Assembly (NCBI RefSeq): GCF_963662255.1
Contig: NC_085047.1
Location: forward strand, 16,313,424-16,377,423
Length of the DNA: 64,000 bases
DNA from: Cinclus cinclus
Taxonomy: Eukaryota; Chordata; Aves; Passeriformes; Cinclidae
Reading direction: 5' to 3'
A program made the position numbers and the translations under genes. The notes below the pieces were generated by a model. That model was not told the origin of the DNA. It worked only from the letters and a program-made list of their open reading frames with translations, and made no database searches. Positions 11,736-26,700 of this stretch are shown here, in pieces. Each line of letters opens with the position of its first letter. Position 1 is the stretch's first letter.

Positions 11736-14700
11736 TGCGGGGCCAGCATGCTCCCAGCGGCCTTGGTTGTGGTGCAGTTGTGGTCAAATGGCCTTTGCTT
11801 TCTGTGCCGCTCATGCATCACCTGTGCTGCGTTCACCGCACCTGGGTGGCCCGAGGGTTTGTGCGGGACTAGGTGCAGCCCGTAGTCTCCCCCTGGAGCC
11901 AGCAGCGTTTGCTGAGGAGCATTTGTGCCGTGGCTTTGCGTCGAGTTTGTTTTAATCTGATGTGGCTGGTGTTCACGGGTCACCTCGCACTCGCTGCCTG
12001 TTGCCCGTTCGTATAGTTTTGAGTTGTCTTAGAGGGAATTCTCTTGAAATCACTGAAATTTGGTTTCTAAGACTCGTGATTTGAAATCTTGGTGGAAGTG
12101 CTGAAAACATAGAATTAGACTTTCACTATAGACTGTGAAGAGAACCCTGCAATGTTTGTTAATGGCATTTGTGGATTTCCCGGTACAAAATTAAGAGACT
12201 TAATGAATAAGTATGCTTGATAGATCTAATGTAATGTTACCCAATTTCTCTTTTAAAGAAACGGAAGAAGTTTTCAAAGTGAAGAAATCAAGTTACAGCA
12301 AAAAGATTGTAAAACAGTTGAAGAAAGAATACAAGGAAGATCTTGAAAAATCAAAAGTTAGAACAGAGGTCAATTCTCCAACGGATGGTAAGTGCAAAAC
12401 TATCAGTAACTTTTGTAGTGGCAAATATGAAGTACTATAATTTAATTTCTTGTTTCAAGATGAATTGTTAGTCTTCTAGAGGATTTCACATTTAGAGTTG
12501 AAGTAAAGCACAGATGAAATGTGTTACTTGAGCCTTAGGAATGCTGCAGTTGGTAGAGAGTTCTTTGATTCTCATGTAGAAATTAATGTAGAAGGATGGA
12601 ACTTCTCAGCTCTATTAGATGGTTGTCAGTAGACATCAGTATTCTGAATTGCAGCTGTATTTATGACAGAGGAGTTGCTTATTGAATTAGGAAGGAGTTA
12701 CATTAGTTTGAAAATGTATCTGGTGCTTGTCTGACACAAAGTGTCTTTTTAATGCTTTTTCTTCAAAAAGATTGGTGGGGTGAGCAGAGTGGTGGTGGTC
12801 TTTGTTATTAATTGTTTAACAGCTGCCTGTTTCAGGACTTGGACCTTTGAGTAGACTTGGTTAAGATGACAGACTGAAAGTGATGGAGCAAAAGGATCTG
12901 TTAACAGTGTTCAGTCATTGAGAGCTTGAAATAGAGCCTGGGACTTCAATTTCGTTGTACTGTTGGTTTTTGGGAAGCTCATTGGTAAAGTGTAGTGGTT
13001 GCTTTTCCACTTAAGTTTATATAGATTATGTAATGCTATGAGAACGAGCTGGGAGGCTTATGATCTAAAGATTGCAATGATCTAGAGAAGCACTTGGGGA
13101 TTGAACATGGTCCCATGCAGGAAATACCCTTTTAAAATTTAATTAAATTGTTTTTAAAGGTTTTGTCTGCATTTAGAAAATCCACAGATTCTGTTATTAG
13201 AATCCTTAAATTGCCTATGCAGTGGTGTGGGGCATGAACAAAACCAGAAATTATCACTTCTGTGGCTAATGTTCATGTCATCTGTGAAAACCTGGATTCT
13301 TGCTTCTGTCACAGAGATCGTTAAACACTGCATTTTGCACATGGCTGTGGGGGCCATGTTTATTTAATTTCTGTTTGTTTTGCTCTCCCTAATTCATGTG
13401 GCTATAGTTCAGAGATTTCAAGGCTGCTACTGAGAGAGTAGCTTGGATTCTTTAAACAAATGCTTGAGTCTGTGCAGATTGGGTAGCTGAGTTTAATGTG
13501 AATTTTTTTACATAATATTTGTGCTTGCTGCCTGTTATCTGTATGTTACCCACCTAATGTAAGGTGTAGCCGAAGAAGAAAATGAATGGTTCTTTTGAAA
13601 TCAGTTGGTTCTTGAGGAAAGACTTGGCAGTGCTTTCTCATTGCATATGTAACAGACTTTGACAAAGTTGCACAAGGTTGAGTTCCCCCACTTTTTTAAT
13701 ACTTGATGATACAGAGAATGTTTAGTGGTTGGTGGGGCCTGCCTTGTCACATTTTATTTTGAGAGGATGTCCATGATTTAATCACAGTTAAGAAAGTATA
13801 TTTTCCTAGATCTCAAACAATAAAATTATTTTTTTAACATTTTAATTTGATTTTCCCTTTTGGTTGTTATATCTTAAAAAAATACTTTTGAGTGATCTTT
13901 ATGAAAGGAGTAAAACATGGACTTTGCTGTCTTATCAGTCGAAGCGCCACTAGAAAAGACAGGACAGAATAAGGATATAGGCCAAGAAGATGGGACTGCA
14001 AACAGTGAGCATGGTGAAGAAGAAATGGAAGTTGAAAGTGAGAAGGAAGAAGAAAAACCAAAAGCTGGTGGTGCTTTTTCAAGTGCACTGTCATCACTGA
14101 ATGTTCTCCGCCCAGGTTGGTTTTTGTAACATGTCTGATAAGTTACCAAGTGATTTAGCCAATGTTTACAGCAGACAAATGTGTGCGAGAGATTAGGAAA
14201 TAGTTTCCAACAATTTAGCATCTTGAAAATTCAAGAAACGGGTATTTTCTAAAGGTGTTCAGTTTTACAAGACGTATGAGAGAAAATGTTTTGCTACAGA
14301 ATGCTTCATCCTGATGTAGGATGCAGGAATTCGTCTCTCAGATGACAAACTGAAAAAAAAATCTAGATTTGGAATAGGTAACTTCACATGAGATTTAACT
14401 GCTTTCAGTTAAAATCTCTTCTTTAATTCAAATGTTTTAATTATGGGCCTGCAAGGTATCAGAAATATTTTCCTATCCTGTTTTGTGTACTGAGGTTCTA
14501 GTCAGGCCCTGAGGCCAAAGAAATACCTCTGAGAAAATATTTTTGAAACTAGTTTGCTAATTATGGTAGCCTGCTCCCCAAATACAACATGCGTGTCCTG
14601 GGTCCTCACGTTGATTTATATGACTTATGATTTATATATTTATATGTAAGTTGTATTAAGTTTTGTGCTGTAGATTTTAGAGTTTGTACTTAGGTCTGAT

Positions 14701-17700
14701 GCTTTTCATGTTTCCCCTTGATTGTACAGTCTTCTGTATATTAACTGTGTCTGATTTGGTGTCCTCTTAATCTCTGACTGATGATTGTCTGTTGAAATGG
14801 CCGATGCTTTTTATTCCCCCAAAATAAGAAGAGCTGGGAGCAATATTGGGATAGGAAAGTTTTTGGGGATACAGTCGTGCACCTCATTTTCTTCCCCCAT
14901 TTGCAATAGTCTGCTCTGGTAAAGGGCATCCTCTTCTTTAGGAACATTTCCTATAGAAGCATCAGGCTTCTGCTCTTACGACACGAGCTGCTGGAAGTAG
15001 AGTCAGGCTTTCTGTGACAATCCCAACTTTGAGGTTTTCTGGTTCATAAAGTTGACATGTTTAGCGTCTAAGTTGCTTGCAGATGTTTTCTGTGAGTATG
15101 GCTTTGTTTCCTTTCGTGGGTTTTTTTTTCTGTGTGCACAGATGATTTGGTACAGTGACGGTGATGAGTAAGAAATTGTAGCACCTGTTTTGTTGCAGTG
15201 GTTAACAGTGCACACATCTGTCTCTAGGAGAAATTCCAGATGCTGCTTTTATTCATGCCGCTAGGAAAAAGCGTCAAATGGCTCGTGAACTTGGAGACTT
15301 TACCCCTGTTGACAGTGAACCAGGTAAAGGCCGCCTTGTTCGAGAAGACGAAAATGATGCCAGTGATGATGAAGATGATGACGAGAAGAGGAGGATAGTT
15401 TTTACAGTGAAGGAAAAATCCCAAAGGCAAAAGATTGCTGAGGAAATAGGTAAACCCTTTTTTGAAAGATCAGCTGATAAATATTCATGCTGTTTTCACT
15501 GCCAGTGCTCCTATTCAGCAGTTTTAAACAACATGCTTTTCAAACAATTTGGAGTTGCATAATGTTTCTGAGGAAAAGTACCACATAATGGAATATGCTT
15601 GTAAAATTTTGAGCATAAAACTCTGTTCCTGTGCACACTGCTGACTGTGATAGGAACTTACACTAAGGATCAATTCTTGTTTTTCCTGTACTCTGTTTTT
15701 AGGAAGTATATAGTTGTGAAAAGAAAAACATTTAATACAGAATTCTTTTTGCTAGCAAGAAGGTAAAATAACCTTTTGGAAAAGGAGGTAGACGTTAGAT
15801 GGTTTTACCAGCAGTGAATTGCAATTTTTAGCATCGGATCTTTCAAGTGGAACCTCTGTGCTAACAATTCACAGGCCAGTGTCCTTAATGCCTCGTGAAG
15901 AGGAAAGGAGGATGCTCTGAGATGTTCTCACTGAGGCATGGTTTCAGGTTTTTTAATTCACGGCCCTTATAATTATGAATGCATTATCTTCTTTTTCTTG
16001 TATGAAGGTATTGAGGGAAGCGATGATGAAGCACTAGTGGCAGGGGAGCAAGATGAAGAACTCAGTAGATGGGAGCAGGAGCAGATACGAAAAGGAATCA
16101 ACATACCCCAGGCATGTATATAATCTTTTTTTATTTGCTTCTGCAAGTATTGGCTAAATTCTTTACAAATTTGAATAGTTCACAGAAGGGTGTTTCATTT
16201 GAGAAATTAAGTCTGTAAATTCTGATGCTCTTTAAAGAGTAGTGTGAGTATTTAGAATGGTAATGACACTAAGAATTTGTCCATTGACCTTCTTGAGCGC
16301 ATTTGTTTCTTCGGCCTTAGCTATCGGATGCTTAAATCCCCTTGGCAATTACATCTTGTGATGTAATCTGCTTACATTTTTCACTTTGATTTGAGATGTG
16401 TAAGAAAGTAAGTTTCCCCTTTCTTCAAAGCCTAATATAGTATAATTGCATTTCCTCTGCCACTAGGTTCAACCAAGTCAGCCTGCAGAAGTGAATAATG
16501 TGTACTACCAGAACACTTACCAGACTCTGTCTTATGGTTCATCATATGGCATTCCGTACACCTATGCTGCGTATGGATCATCGGATACCAAGTCTCAAAA
16601 AGCAGATAACACAGTTCCTTTCAAAACTCCCAGTAATGAGATGACTCCTGTTACTATTGATTTGGTAAAGAAACAGCTTAAAGACAGGTAGGACAGACCA
16701 TCTTTTTAGACTTAAAGACCTGTCCCCTAGGTTTCTGTTCCTCAGGTGTCTTTTAGTCTCGGTGAGCAAACACAGAGTTTCATCGCTGGAAAAATACTGA
16801 CTGGCACATCCATAAAAAAAAAAAAGGCAAACAAAAAAGCTCAAAGTGAAGATGACATTGACACTTTGTTCGAAAATCTCCTTGGATTCCTTCTGTGCAA
16901 GTGAAGCTTTAAATATGAGGCCACTGATCTTGTTGAAGAGAGGTCTGAGTTGCATCTTCTGGACACTGCACAGTCTTATAGTGAAGAAATGAAAGGCCAG
17001 TGAGGTGTTTAGCTTATCAAGCTGCATTCCTGTAAACTGTGAATCAGAGATTTCCCCTTCAGTAGATAAAGAATTTAATTTTTAGTGTATACAGGGATTT
17101 TTTGGCTTAAACACTGTAATCTGCTTGTCAGGTATGCAAAAGGTATGGAATGAACAGCACAATTGCAATGAGAAATCATATGTCATGAACAGCTTGCACT
17201 TTACATGTCTTCAAAAGTGGTTGGTATGCCCCTTGTAGTGTTGCAGCCTTTGACAATGAATCAAGTCAGTAGAGGAAAAAGAATGCTTTGTGTAAGCTGT
17301 AGTTCCCATCCACCCCCAGTCTGTCCAGCCAGCTTTTCATTAGGGACAGCCTTGCACTATTCTGTGTGCTGTCAGCTCCTGTAAAAGTTTGTAGGAGTGG
17401 CCAATGCAATGCATAGACTACAGCATAGTCTAGCAAATGAGTTTCAGGCATGGGCCTTCCAGTTCATGAAGAGAGGGGAGAAGGTGTCAAATCAAAGGTG
17501 GAGAATGTCTTTGCAAAATTTCCAGTATATAGGCTCAGTACTTGCACTGTACTGTCTGTTTGTCTCAATGGTCTGAAATAGACAGACTTTTGGATGTAAA
17601 TTTACTATTTATCCATTGCCCTTCAGGTTGGACTCTATGAAAGAAATGCACAAAGCTAATCGGCAGCAATATGAGAAACATCAGCAAAGCCAAGAGGACT

Positions 17701-20700
17701 CTACCAAGGCAATTGAAAGATTAGAAGGGTCTTCTGGGGGTATTGGTGAACGGTATAAGTTTTTGCAAGAAATGCGAGGGTATGTCCAAGACTTGCTTGA
17801 GTGTTTCAGTGAAAAGGTAAGGATGCAAAAACATTAATCTCTTTACAAAAAAAAAAAAAAAAAAAAAAAAGGTCTCTTATTACATGCCAAACACCACAAC
17901 TCCCTCTGTTTTCGAAAAAAGTCCTTTGAGAGCATATTCTTCAAAAGGTTTGGTTATTTGAGGATTGAAAAGAACTTTTTATCATGCTAAGCTGATATCA
18001 GAAATCTCTCCTCCCAGCTCACTGACTTTAGATTGCCTAAAAACTTGCAGATTTTGTGTCTTCAGGATTTTGGTAGTTACTCTTGCATTTCGACTTCACT
18101 CAGTTACTCCTTTTTACTTGAGTGGGATATCAGGTTAGCAAAAATAAGGGACACTGCTACTTTCTGGAGTGCTTGGTGTACACAATAACAGAGACTTGTA
18201 TTTTCTGTGTTATAAACTTCCTCCTGCCAGATGTTTCTAGATACCGCTCTGGAGTCTGAAGGAGAGAAGTTTTAAAGCCTAGTACAGCTGTTCAAAGATA
18301 CCCACACTTAAAAATATATTTCTTTCATGTAGTGTGATACTTCTATGCATCTCTAAGCCAAAAACTTAGTCTTTTTCTTACATTTTGCACTGTGTTTTGA
18401 TTACTTACTTCGTTGTAAATATAATAGAAACTCCTGAAAAAAACATACATTATCTATACATATTAGGCACACACAGGAGCTGTAGAATTCAGTTGGCTGT
18501 TTCTCCATTGTCTTCTGACTTGACTACAGTAGTAGTATATTAATTTCTTAATATCTTGTCAGAATAATTGAGTGGTTTTAAGCTTCTGCTTGCCTAGCCC
18601 ATTAAGTGTGGGAGAGGAATGGAAAAGCATTTTGGGTGCTGATGGGTTAGACATGAATTGTCCACTCTTAGTGGGACTGGGAGAGCCCAGTCTATGTCCT
18701 GTAAAAGTGGAGAGTAACTGTGTCATGAGCAGACCCAGGAAATGTGGGACAGTTAATTCACCCATCTGATTGATTAGTGTAACTAATTAGTTGCAGTTGA
18801 TTGTTCACTTAAGAAGCCCTATTCCAGAGTCTGTATTAGCATTAGCTGTTGAAGATTAATAAAGGTACTTTGCTAAGCATCGTTGGCAGTGCTGGTCACC
18901 CAGATGGCTGAATTCCTACTAAAGATAAGTTTTTTTTACATTATCGCTCTGAGATAAATTTGTATTTCAGAAGTCAGGTTAAATATCTGTGTCTCTATTC
19001 AGTGTTTGCTTTTTAAAGACCTTTTCTTCAATTACTTTTGTGGTAACTATAAACCATGTCTGGATGCTCACCTCGATAGCTGTCTTGTTCAAATGTTTTT
19101 AAGATGTGACTTTTATCATCTCAGGCTTCTTAGGGGCATTCACAGAGTTTTGCTGGTTTCAGGTGGAGGCTGCTGCTGTACTTGTATGTAAAGTGAGTTG
19201 CAAAAGCAGCAGTTGATGTGGTCAGTCTAACAGGAGCATTTCATTTATTTTGTATTGTTTGGTCAGGTAATGTGATTTGGAATTCACTGTTTTCAGTATG
19301 ACAAGAGTATTGGCAAATTTAGAAGCAGTAGCCCACAGGACACTGAAAAGTTTTCTAAAACAGAGATGTCGGGAGGGGACAAAGTCCAGTAATAAAATTA
19401 GTATCACTTTTTATTTAAATGAAATGCAGTAGGATGGTAAATTGTTCTAATCTTTTGAGTATAGAGATAAATTACCTTCAGCTTTTTTTGTAGCACCTGT
19501 GTCCCTGACTGCTTCTATTTAAAGTGTTGTTTATTATTTACAGTAATGTATATAGTCATGTATTATAATATACATGAGGATACATGTATATATATATGTA
19601 ATAATAGTACCATCATGTATATTCATATATATACACATACATATATGGAAACTTATCTTTAAATATGATATTTTGAAGAGATTCTGAATGTTAGGATCAC
19701 TTTGTCCTTTCCTAAGACTCAGCAGAGGGTATAACAAGGCAGCTATTCTACAGATTTTATAAACAAGCACTAAGAAGGGCAAATCCTGTGTAATACCTTT
19801 TTCCCCCCATAAATAAGAAAACGAGTAGAGTGGAAGATGGTTGCATGACTTCCTTCAGAAGTGATTACTGTCAAAATTATGCTTTCTGAGAAGGCTGGCG
19901 AGTCACAGTAGCATTTTTACATTTTGAATGTAGGAACGTACAGTGGATACAGAAACTTTGCATTGTTCTGGGCGTACCTTTGACAGCACAAGTAAATGAA
20001 CTGTTACGTTACCTGCTGAAGTGAATTACCAAAACATGCTCTGTGTGTCAGAATTACCCTTGTGATCTAAATGTTTAGAGACCTTTCTGTTTTTCCTCTT
20101 CCACTGTTTACAGGGAAATTGAGCAAAAAAACCCCCTTGAAAACACTGAATTTAAGGTACTGACTAAACAGATCAGGGAATGAGGGCTGTAACTTTATAG
20201 TAGTCAGTGAAATTGTCAGCCACTCATTAACTACAGTACTGATTAGAGAAGAATAAGGGCTTCTAAGTCTCTTGTATTCTAAATGAGAAATATTTTGGAT
20301 TCATATATCTGAATACATCACTAAGTTTCTTTTTTAATACTGAGAAAATTACAGAACGAACCACTAAGGATGCTTTGAAAAATTTTCATTTAACTTTTCA
20401 GTCTTAGAATTTCCTCAACATGCTTAAGAGAAGAAGCTATATTTTCTATGGTAAACTGCAGTAAAACTAGTACTTTTAAACTATTATTTCTGTTTTCAAA
20501 ACTGTCTTAAATTCAGAGTATAAACGTCCAGCACATGGAAGCTTATTCTCTCCTTGTCTTTCTCTCTACTCTTTCTTCCAAAAGAAAGGTGTGTGTATTT
20601 TGAGTTGGTGCAGAGCTGCTTTCATTTTAATCCCTGGAGCCTGGTTTATCCCATAAAGCTAAAACCATTTACTTTTCTGATGTGTATGTCAGTCTCAGCG

Positions 20701-23700
20701 AGCTGAAATGGCCCTGTAGCTATAAACTCAGAATTTTACATTTTACTGAAGGAGTTCTTTAATAGCTGCTGAGTCACATTCTGAAATACATCAGGAAACA
20801 ATTTTTGATTTTATCTTTTGTTTTGAAAAAAATCCATAATCCTGGATGGTAGGCAGCAATGAAATATAAAAGACTGGAAGACTGTGGAGTAAGCATACAT
20901 CTCAGAGGTAAGGAGGACATGGCTTAAGTGTTCATACCAAAAGGACTTGCCTTTCCAAATTAAGGGATGGTGAACACTTCTGGTTTGCATTTGAATATTT
21001 ATAATGATCTAATTTTAACTTGTCCCAGGAAATGGAAAAAAAAATACCAGTGAACCTGCTCTTTAATGTCAGGAAATTCCCGGCTGTCATAATAACATCT
21101 ATTTTTGTTAGAGATGCTACTAAAATAGTTCATTAAAAAAAAAAAAAGTCTGACCTGACCTACCTGATTAATTCAAGGTTATGCTTAATGCATAACTTGC
21201 ACAAATTGTAGTATTTTAATTTTTGTGATAAGCTAGAGGAGTATTTGACTGATTTGAATTACCTGTTGGCATAACGCCCTTATTCAGGGTTTGATTTCAT
21301 TTCAGTAATAATATTTATGCTATTAAGAGTTAGACCAAAACAATAGCTGCTGGCTTCAGTAGGTTAGATCGATGGGTGTTTTTTTATTGCATGCAGTCAG
21401 GTTATTTTCTCACAGAAGTATAGAATGCTTCCACATTCTTGTTTAAAGATAGAGAGGAAACAACTGATGTCTGAAAACTGCAGACCTTTATACAACACAT
21501 AACACACTTGGTAGGGAAAGCAAGAGTACCAGAAATTAAATATCCTGCACTAAATAGGATGTCTGGCTGTGTAGACTCATTCAAGCCATGGAAGTTGCTG
21601 TCAGAATGCTCTTGTTCTGATTGAAAGCTGCCAGTGTTAAATGTATGCACTTTCCACAACTTGAACTGTTTCCTGGTGCAAATGATACGTATGAGTAAAA
21701 GGCAGGACTGTGTGCTGCTGGGAGCACAGTGACAGCGTTTTGCTCCGGAATAGACTGGGACCCCAGAAGCTGAGCAGCTCAGGATCCGGGTATTACGTGG
21801 TGTGTTGTATTTTTACAGGTGCCTCTGATTAACGAACTTGAATCTGCAATGCATCAGCTGTACAAACAGCGAGCTTCCCGCCTTGTCCAAAGACGACAAG
21901 ATGATATTAAAGATGAATCTTCGGAGTTTTCAAGCCATTCAAGTCAGTCCATCTTGAAGGTTTTTATTATTCATTAAACAACCTTGTTTACTTAGTATAA
22001 CTTAATTGAAATGTCAATGTTTAATGTATGACTGTCTTATTATTGAGATGAGTAGAAGCAAGTTTAGATGAAAGTTCTCTAATCTGTTTTGTTTTATATT
22101 CAAAACCACTGTAACTCTGACTTCACCTCTCCTTTCTGTTTATCTTAACTATATTTTCTCCTTCCTAGCACTAAAAATGTATGCATGGTGGCTGTGGGAG
22201 TAGTGGTAGTATGTGACTCCCCATTTTCTTCTTATATCAGGACTTTAAAAATCTTATTTTAACCTTCCCGAATCTACAAACGTCATTTAACATGTACAGT
22301 TAACTGTATGAAGCCACAAAGCACTGGGCTAGACTTCTGTCTAATGTTCTCTTTTGTAGCCAGTATAAGTATTTGATTTCAGACACTTATCTGGTAAATT
22401 AAAGAACTGGAAAACTAATCAGACTAGTACAGTGACCCTGTATGAAATGCACCTTAAGAATAGCCAGTTAAAATTCCTGCTTACTGCTAATTTGTGGATG
22501 GGGGGTTCTCGCTGAGGTGGTTTCTTGTGGTGGCTACTCTTCAGTATGTAGAACTCTACAAAAGCATAAATGTTAACTTGGATGAAAATACATGTTTCTT
22601 GGAGGAGGTTTTATTCAGCATATTAAATCAATGGATGAATTGGAGTCCTCTATGCTTCAGAGAGCTTCCCATTTTTAAAAATGGCTTTCTTTCTGTCCTG
22701 TTGCTGATGTAAAATTGTATAATCAATGCCATTTCTCTGTTCTGCCACAGTTGCTGGAGATGAAGTCTTGTTAATACCATTAGCTAGAAATCACTGAAGA
22801 TTATGAAGTGCTAGGGTGTCAGAGTTGGTCATTCCTTTATAGAGTGGTTAGTTTACATATTCCTTTTAGGACTGTTATTTGAAGTTCCAGGCATCATGGC
22901 CTTGCAGTTTTAGCATAAAAATGCTGTTGTGTGAACTAGAAACCCATTTCCTAAAAGAAGCTTAGAATGGATTTTTTTATACTGAAATTTAATGTTAGGA
23001 TAGGAATAGTTCTCATTGCTGAGGTTGGGTTTTATAAAGAGATACATTTAATATCTGGAAGATTAGAGATGGCTCTTAGTAGTTCAGGTATTAAATTGGA
23101 ATACTGACATAGATCAGCATTAATACTTTAAATGATGAATTTGTAAATTGACTTTGTGAGAACATATAAATTTATTCTGAAGTTTGGATAGGCAGTTGTT
23201 TAAATGTTAATGCTTATTCTTTAATGGGTGGATTTGGGCAGTAGCTAGGATTCAGTCTACTGTTTAAAATTTACCTGGAAAGGAGGAACTGGAAACAACT
23301 TCTGCCTGCTATCGACTGTTCTAGCTGTGCTGTTTTCTATAGCCAGGAATACAGATAAACAGGGCTTGAATAGAGGAGAGAAGATGGTTTATCTTTCTGT
23401 AGATTTTGATGTGTTTGAAACTTCAGGCAATCTAAAACATAGGAACTTAGAAACACTGTAACTAGAACTCTGAAATAGTGCACACTCTTGCCCCAGTCAC
23501 TCTTGTCTGCTTTTTTTTTTTGCTAGTTTTCTTCTCAAAAATTATGTGGTGAATGTGTTTATGTAAGGAACACTTTTTTCTTGGACATTTATTTAAGCTA
23601 TTTCTGTTAAAACTGTTGACTTTTACAGAGTTTGGCACTGTTGTGAGAGGGATAAGAGTGAAGTATGGTGAAAACTATTTGATATTTAAGTGGAAATTTT

Positions 23701-26700
23701 TCCAAACTCCCCTGTTTTCTGTTTTAACCTCTACATATTGTGAATTCAGGCTTCTGGGGGACATTGTGTTTTGCTTTTTTTAAACTTCGACTTTCTATTT
23801 CAAATTACACTTAGTTTAAAAGTGGGTAAAAGGCTCTTTATGAAACTGCCTACAGCACATTTATAGAATCATAAATAAGCATTTTAATTTTCATCAATGT
23901 AATTTTACAGATAAAGCACTGATGGCACCAAATCTTGATTCTTTTGGGCGAGACAGAGTGATCTATCAAGAACAAGTCAAGCGTCGAACTGCGGAAAGAG
24001 AGGCTAGAAGGTAGAGAATGAGATTTCTTTTCTCCTTTAGGAGTCTTTGCTTGCCAGATACAACTGTCCTGTGTGACATACTAACATGAGTGACAATGTT
24101 TGCCTCTTCCTTGCAAAGGGAAGAAAACACTTCAACTGGTGTGCTGGGTAGGGGTATTATGTATCCCAGCTTGTCATGCAAGTGTACAAAACATTCCATG
24201 ATACTGATTTAAAATCACTAAAAGAAACCATAGTAAGTACATGCCATATCAATATGGTCTCTGCCAGTTTTGTTTCTCTTCATTGTTTGAGGCAGCAACA
24301 TAGTGGAATGCTTGAGGTGGTGGCATAGTAGAAGTTCTTTACAGCTTGACTTTCCTAGAACTAAAAGGACAAGCTAAGTGGGCATATTTATTGTATAGGT
24401 GGGGAAAACAGCTGGTTTCTCTTGCTTTACTGGAGCTGGTTTATACAAATGATAGCTGGTTTATACTGGTTTATACTGCTCCTTTCCAGAGCTCGCCGTA
24501 GACAAGCGAGAGAGCAAACTGGGAAGATGGCAGATCACCTTGAAGGCCTTTCCAGCGATGATGAGGAAACTTCAACAGATATCACAAACTTCACCTTGGA
24601 GCGAGGTTAGAAGAGCTACCCAAGCTTTATCACAGAATCACAGCTTGGTCTGGGTTGGAAAGGGACCTTAAAGCCCATCCAGTTCCAGCCCCCTGCCATG
24701 GAGGGACACACTCCACTAGAGCAGGTTGCTCCAAGCCCCATCCAACCTGGCCTTGAACATTTCCAGGCATGGGACAATCACAGCTTCTCTGGGCAACCTG
24801 TGTCAGGGCCTCCCCACCCTCGCAAGGAAGAATTTCTTCCCAGTATCCCACCTAACCCTGCCCTGTGTCAGTGGGAAACTGTTCTCCCTTGTCCTGTCAC
24901 TCCAGTCTCTTGTAAATAGTCCCTCTCCATCCTGCAGACTCCCTTCAGGTACTCCAAGGCCACAGTGAAGTTACCCTGAAGCCTCTTCTCCAGGCTAAAC
25001 AATCCCAGTTCTCTTACATAACAAAATACCAAATATTTGACAGGAAAAAGAAATCTATCCAAATGCAGCCCTGTTTATATACTTCACCATACTTTGGAAG
25101 GAGTTTAGGAACTTCTGATTCCTGGATCATCAGTGTGACCAGAATAGTCTCTATCACAAACCTGTTGTGTGTCTTGCAGCTGACTGGATAGCCCATCCTT
25201 AGGTTCTTTTTATTTAATTCAAACATGCTTTTGGTGGCAAGCATTAAGCATTTGGACCGTCAGTAAGTCTTCCAGTTTGTGAAATAGTTTATCATTCTTG
25301 AAATACATGTTTGTCTTACTTGTGAAATTTTGAAAACCTCAGTGCTTTAAAAATCTTTTTTTGGTTCATGGCAAGTATTTAGTGGAGTTGTGAATAAGGT
25401 TCTAGAAGTACAATGACAGAAGTTTTGTAGAATCTTCTTGTGCAAAGTTTGCAAATGATAGGAATGTTGAATGCAGACATTGCAGAAAAAATCTCGTGGT
25501 ACAGTTAGCATTTGCTCTGATTAAAAGAGAATCGGGTTGGAAGAGAGGAGGAGGAGGAGAGCAGCAAGGATCACATACATAGAATTGTTTGTGTTGCATT
25601 TGAGGAGAAATTGAATAGTTTTGGTCTCTTGAAGTAGGAGAACAGTGTCAGCTTTTCACAGTATGAGAGCTAGGGACCATGAAATTAAGTGATAGGATAG
25701 GTTTAAAATAAAGAGGTTATTTCCCACAGAGAAGGTAATAAATGGCAAAGTCATTGCTGTAGGTGGTTGTGGAGACCTGAAGTATGAACCTGTTAGAAAA
25801 GCAATTAGATGAACTGTCTAGCTGTTAGGTCCTTTGGAAGTGCAGACACTTCCACACCTTTAGTTGTTGCGTGATGTACTGCAGTTTTATGATTGCAATG
25901 ATTTTCTGCATACAGGGAGGGATCTTGGATAAACAGAACAATTGTTCAGGGTAGTTAGGTGGTATAATTAACTTTGCCAAATTAGATTATCTAGATTCAA
26001 TGGGGATGAATTGCATTTGGTAATTTGGCAGTTTATGTGTGCAAAAGCATTTTGTAGAAATTTCTTCAGTTTCTGAATAGGCACAGTGTTTCTAAAGCTT
26101 TTTTGCTATTGTTTGTAGCTCTCATGTTAGTCCAGAAACAGTAGTAGAACAGAGGAGTGCACTTTTGGACTTGGTAACTTTATATGTAGTGTTTTTTCTT
26201 AATCCCAGTATAAAAAGTGTGGTTATATGACATAATCTTCTGTTCCCTCAACCCTGTCTCTTGTGTGTACTAGTTGTTGCTCACTGTGTAAGGGTTTCTA
26301 CTGTAGCCAAACATTTACAACTGTGCCAAAACATGACTGATTAAAATGAAACTAATTCGAAAAGATGAAGGGGTAATAAAATATAGAGAAAAAGGTCCGG
26401 GCTACATGGAATACTGGTACTGTAAATACAAAAAATAGAAAAGAAGGTGCTATAGGATTGTAATCACTGCCCAGTGCTAACAGGCACGTTCTGGGCATGG
26501 TGTCTGCCAAGGACCCACCCTGTCTGAACTGTCAGTTCAGTTGATTTATCTCAGATGCCATCCTATATTTGCACTTGGATTATCAGAGATGTAGAATAAT
26601 CTGGGTTGGAAGGGGCCTGGAGATAAGCTGTTTGAAACTCCGATGCAAAGCAAGGCCAGCTTTGAAGTTAGATCCACTCTGAATACAGCCCAGTATGTCA

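Noticed and set aside
11533..11983. Overlapping minus- and plus-strand frames just after PAXBP1 exon 1
   Set aside because: High GC lowers stop-codon frequency here; this is intron 1 and CpG island. No domain signature and no plausible start context.
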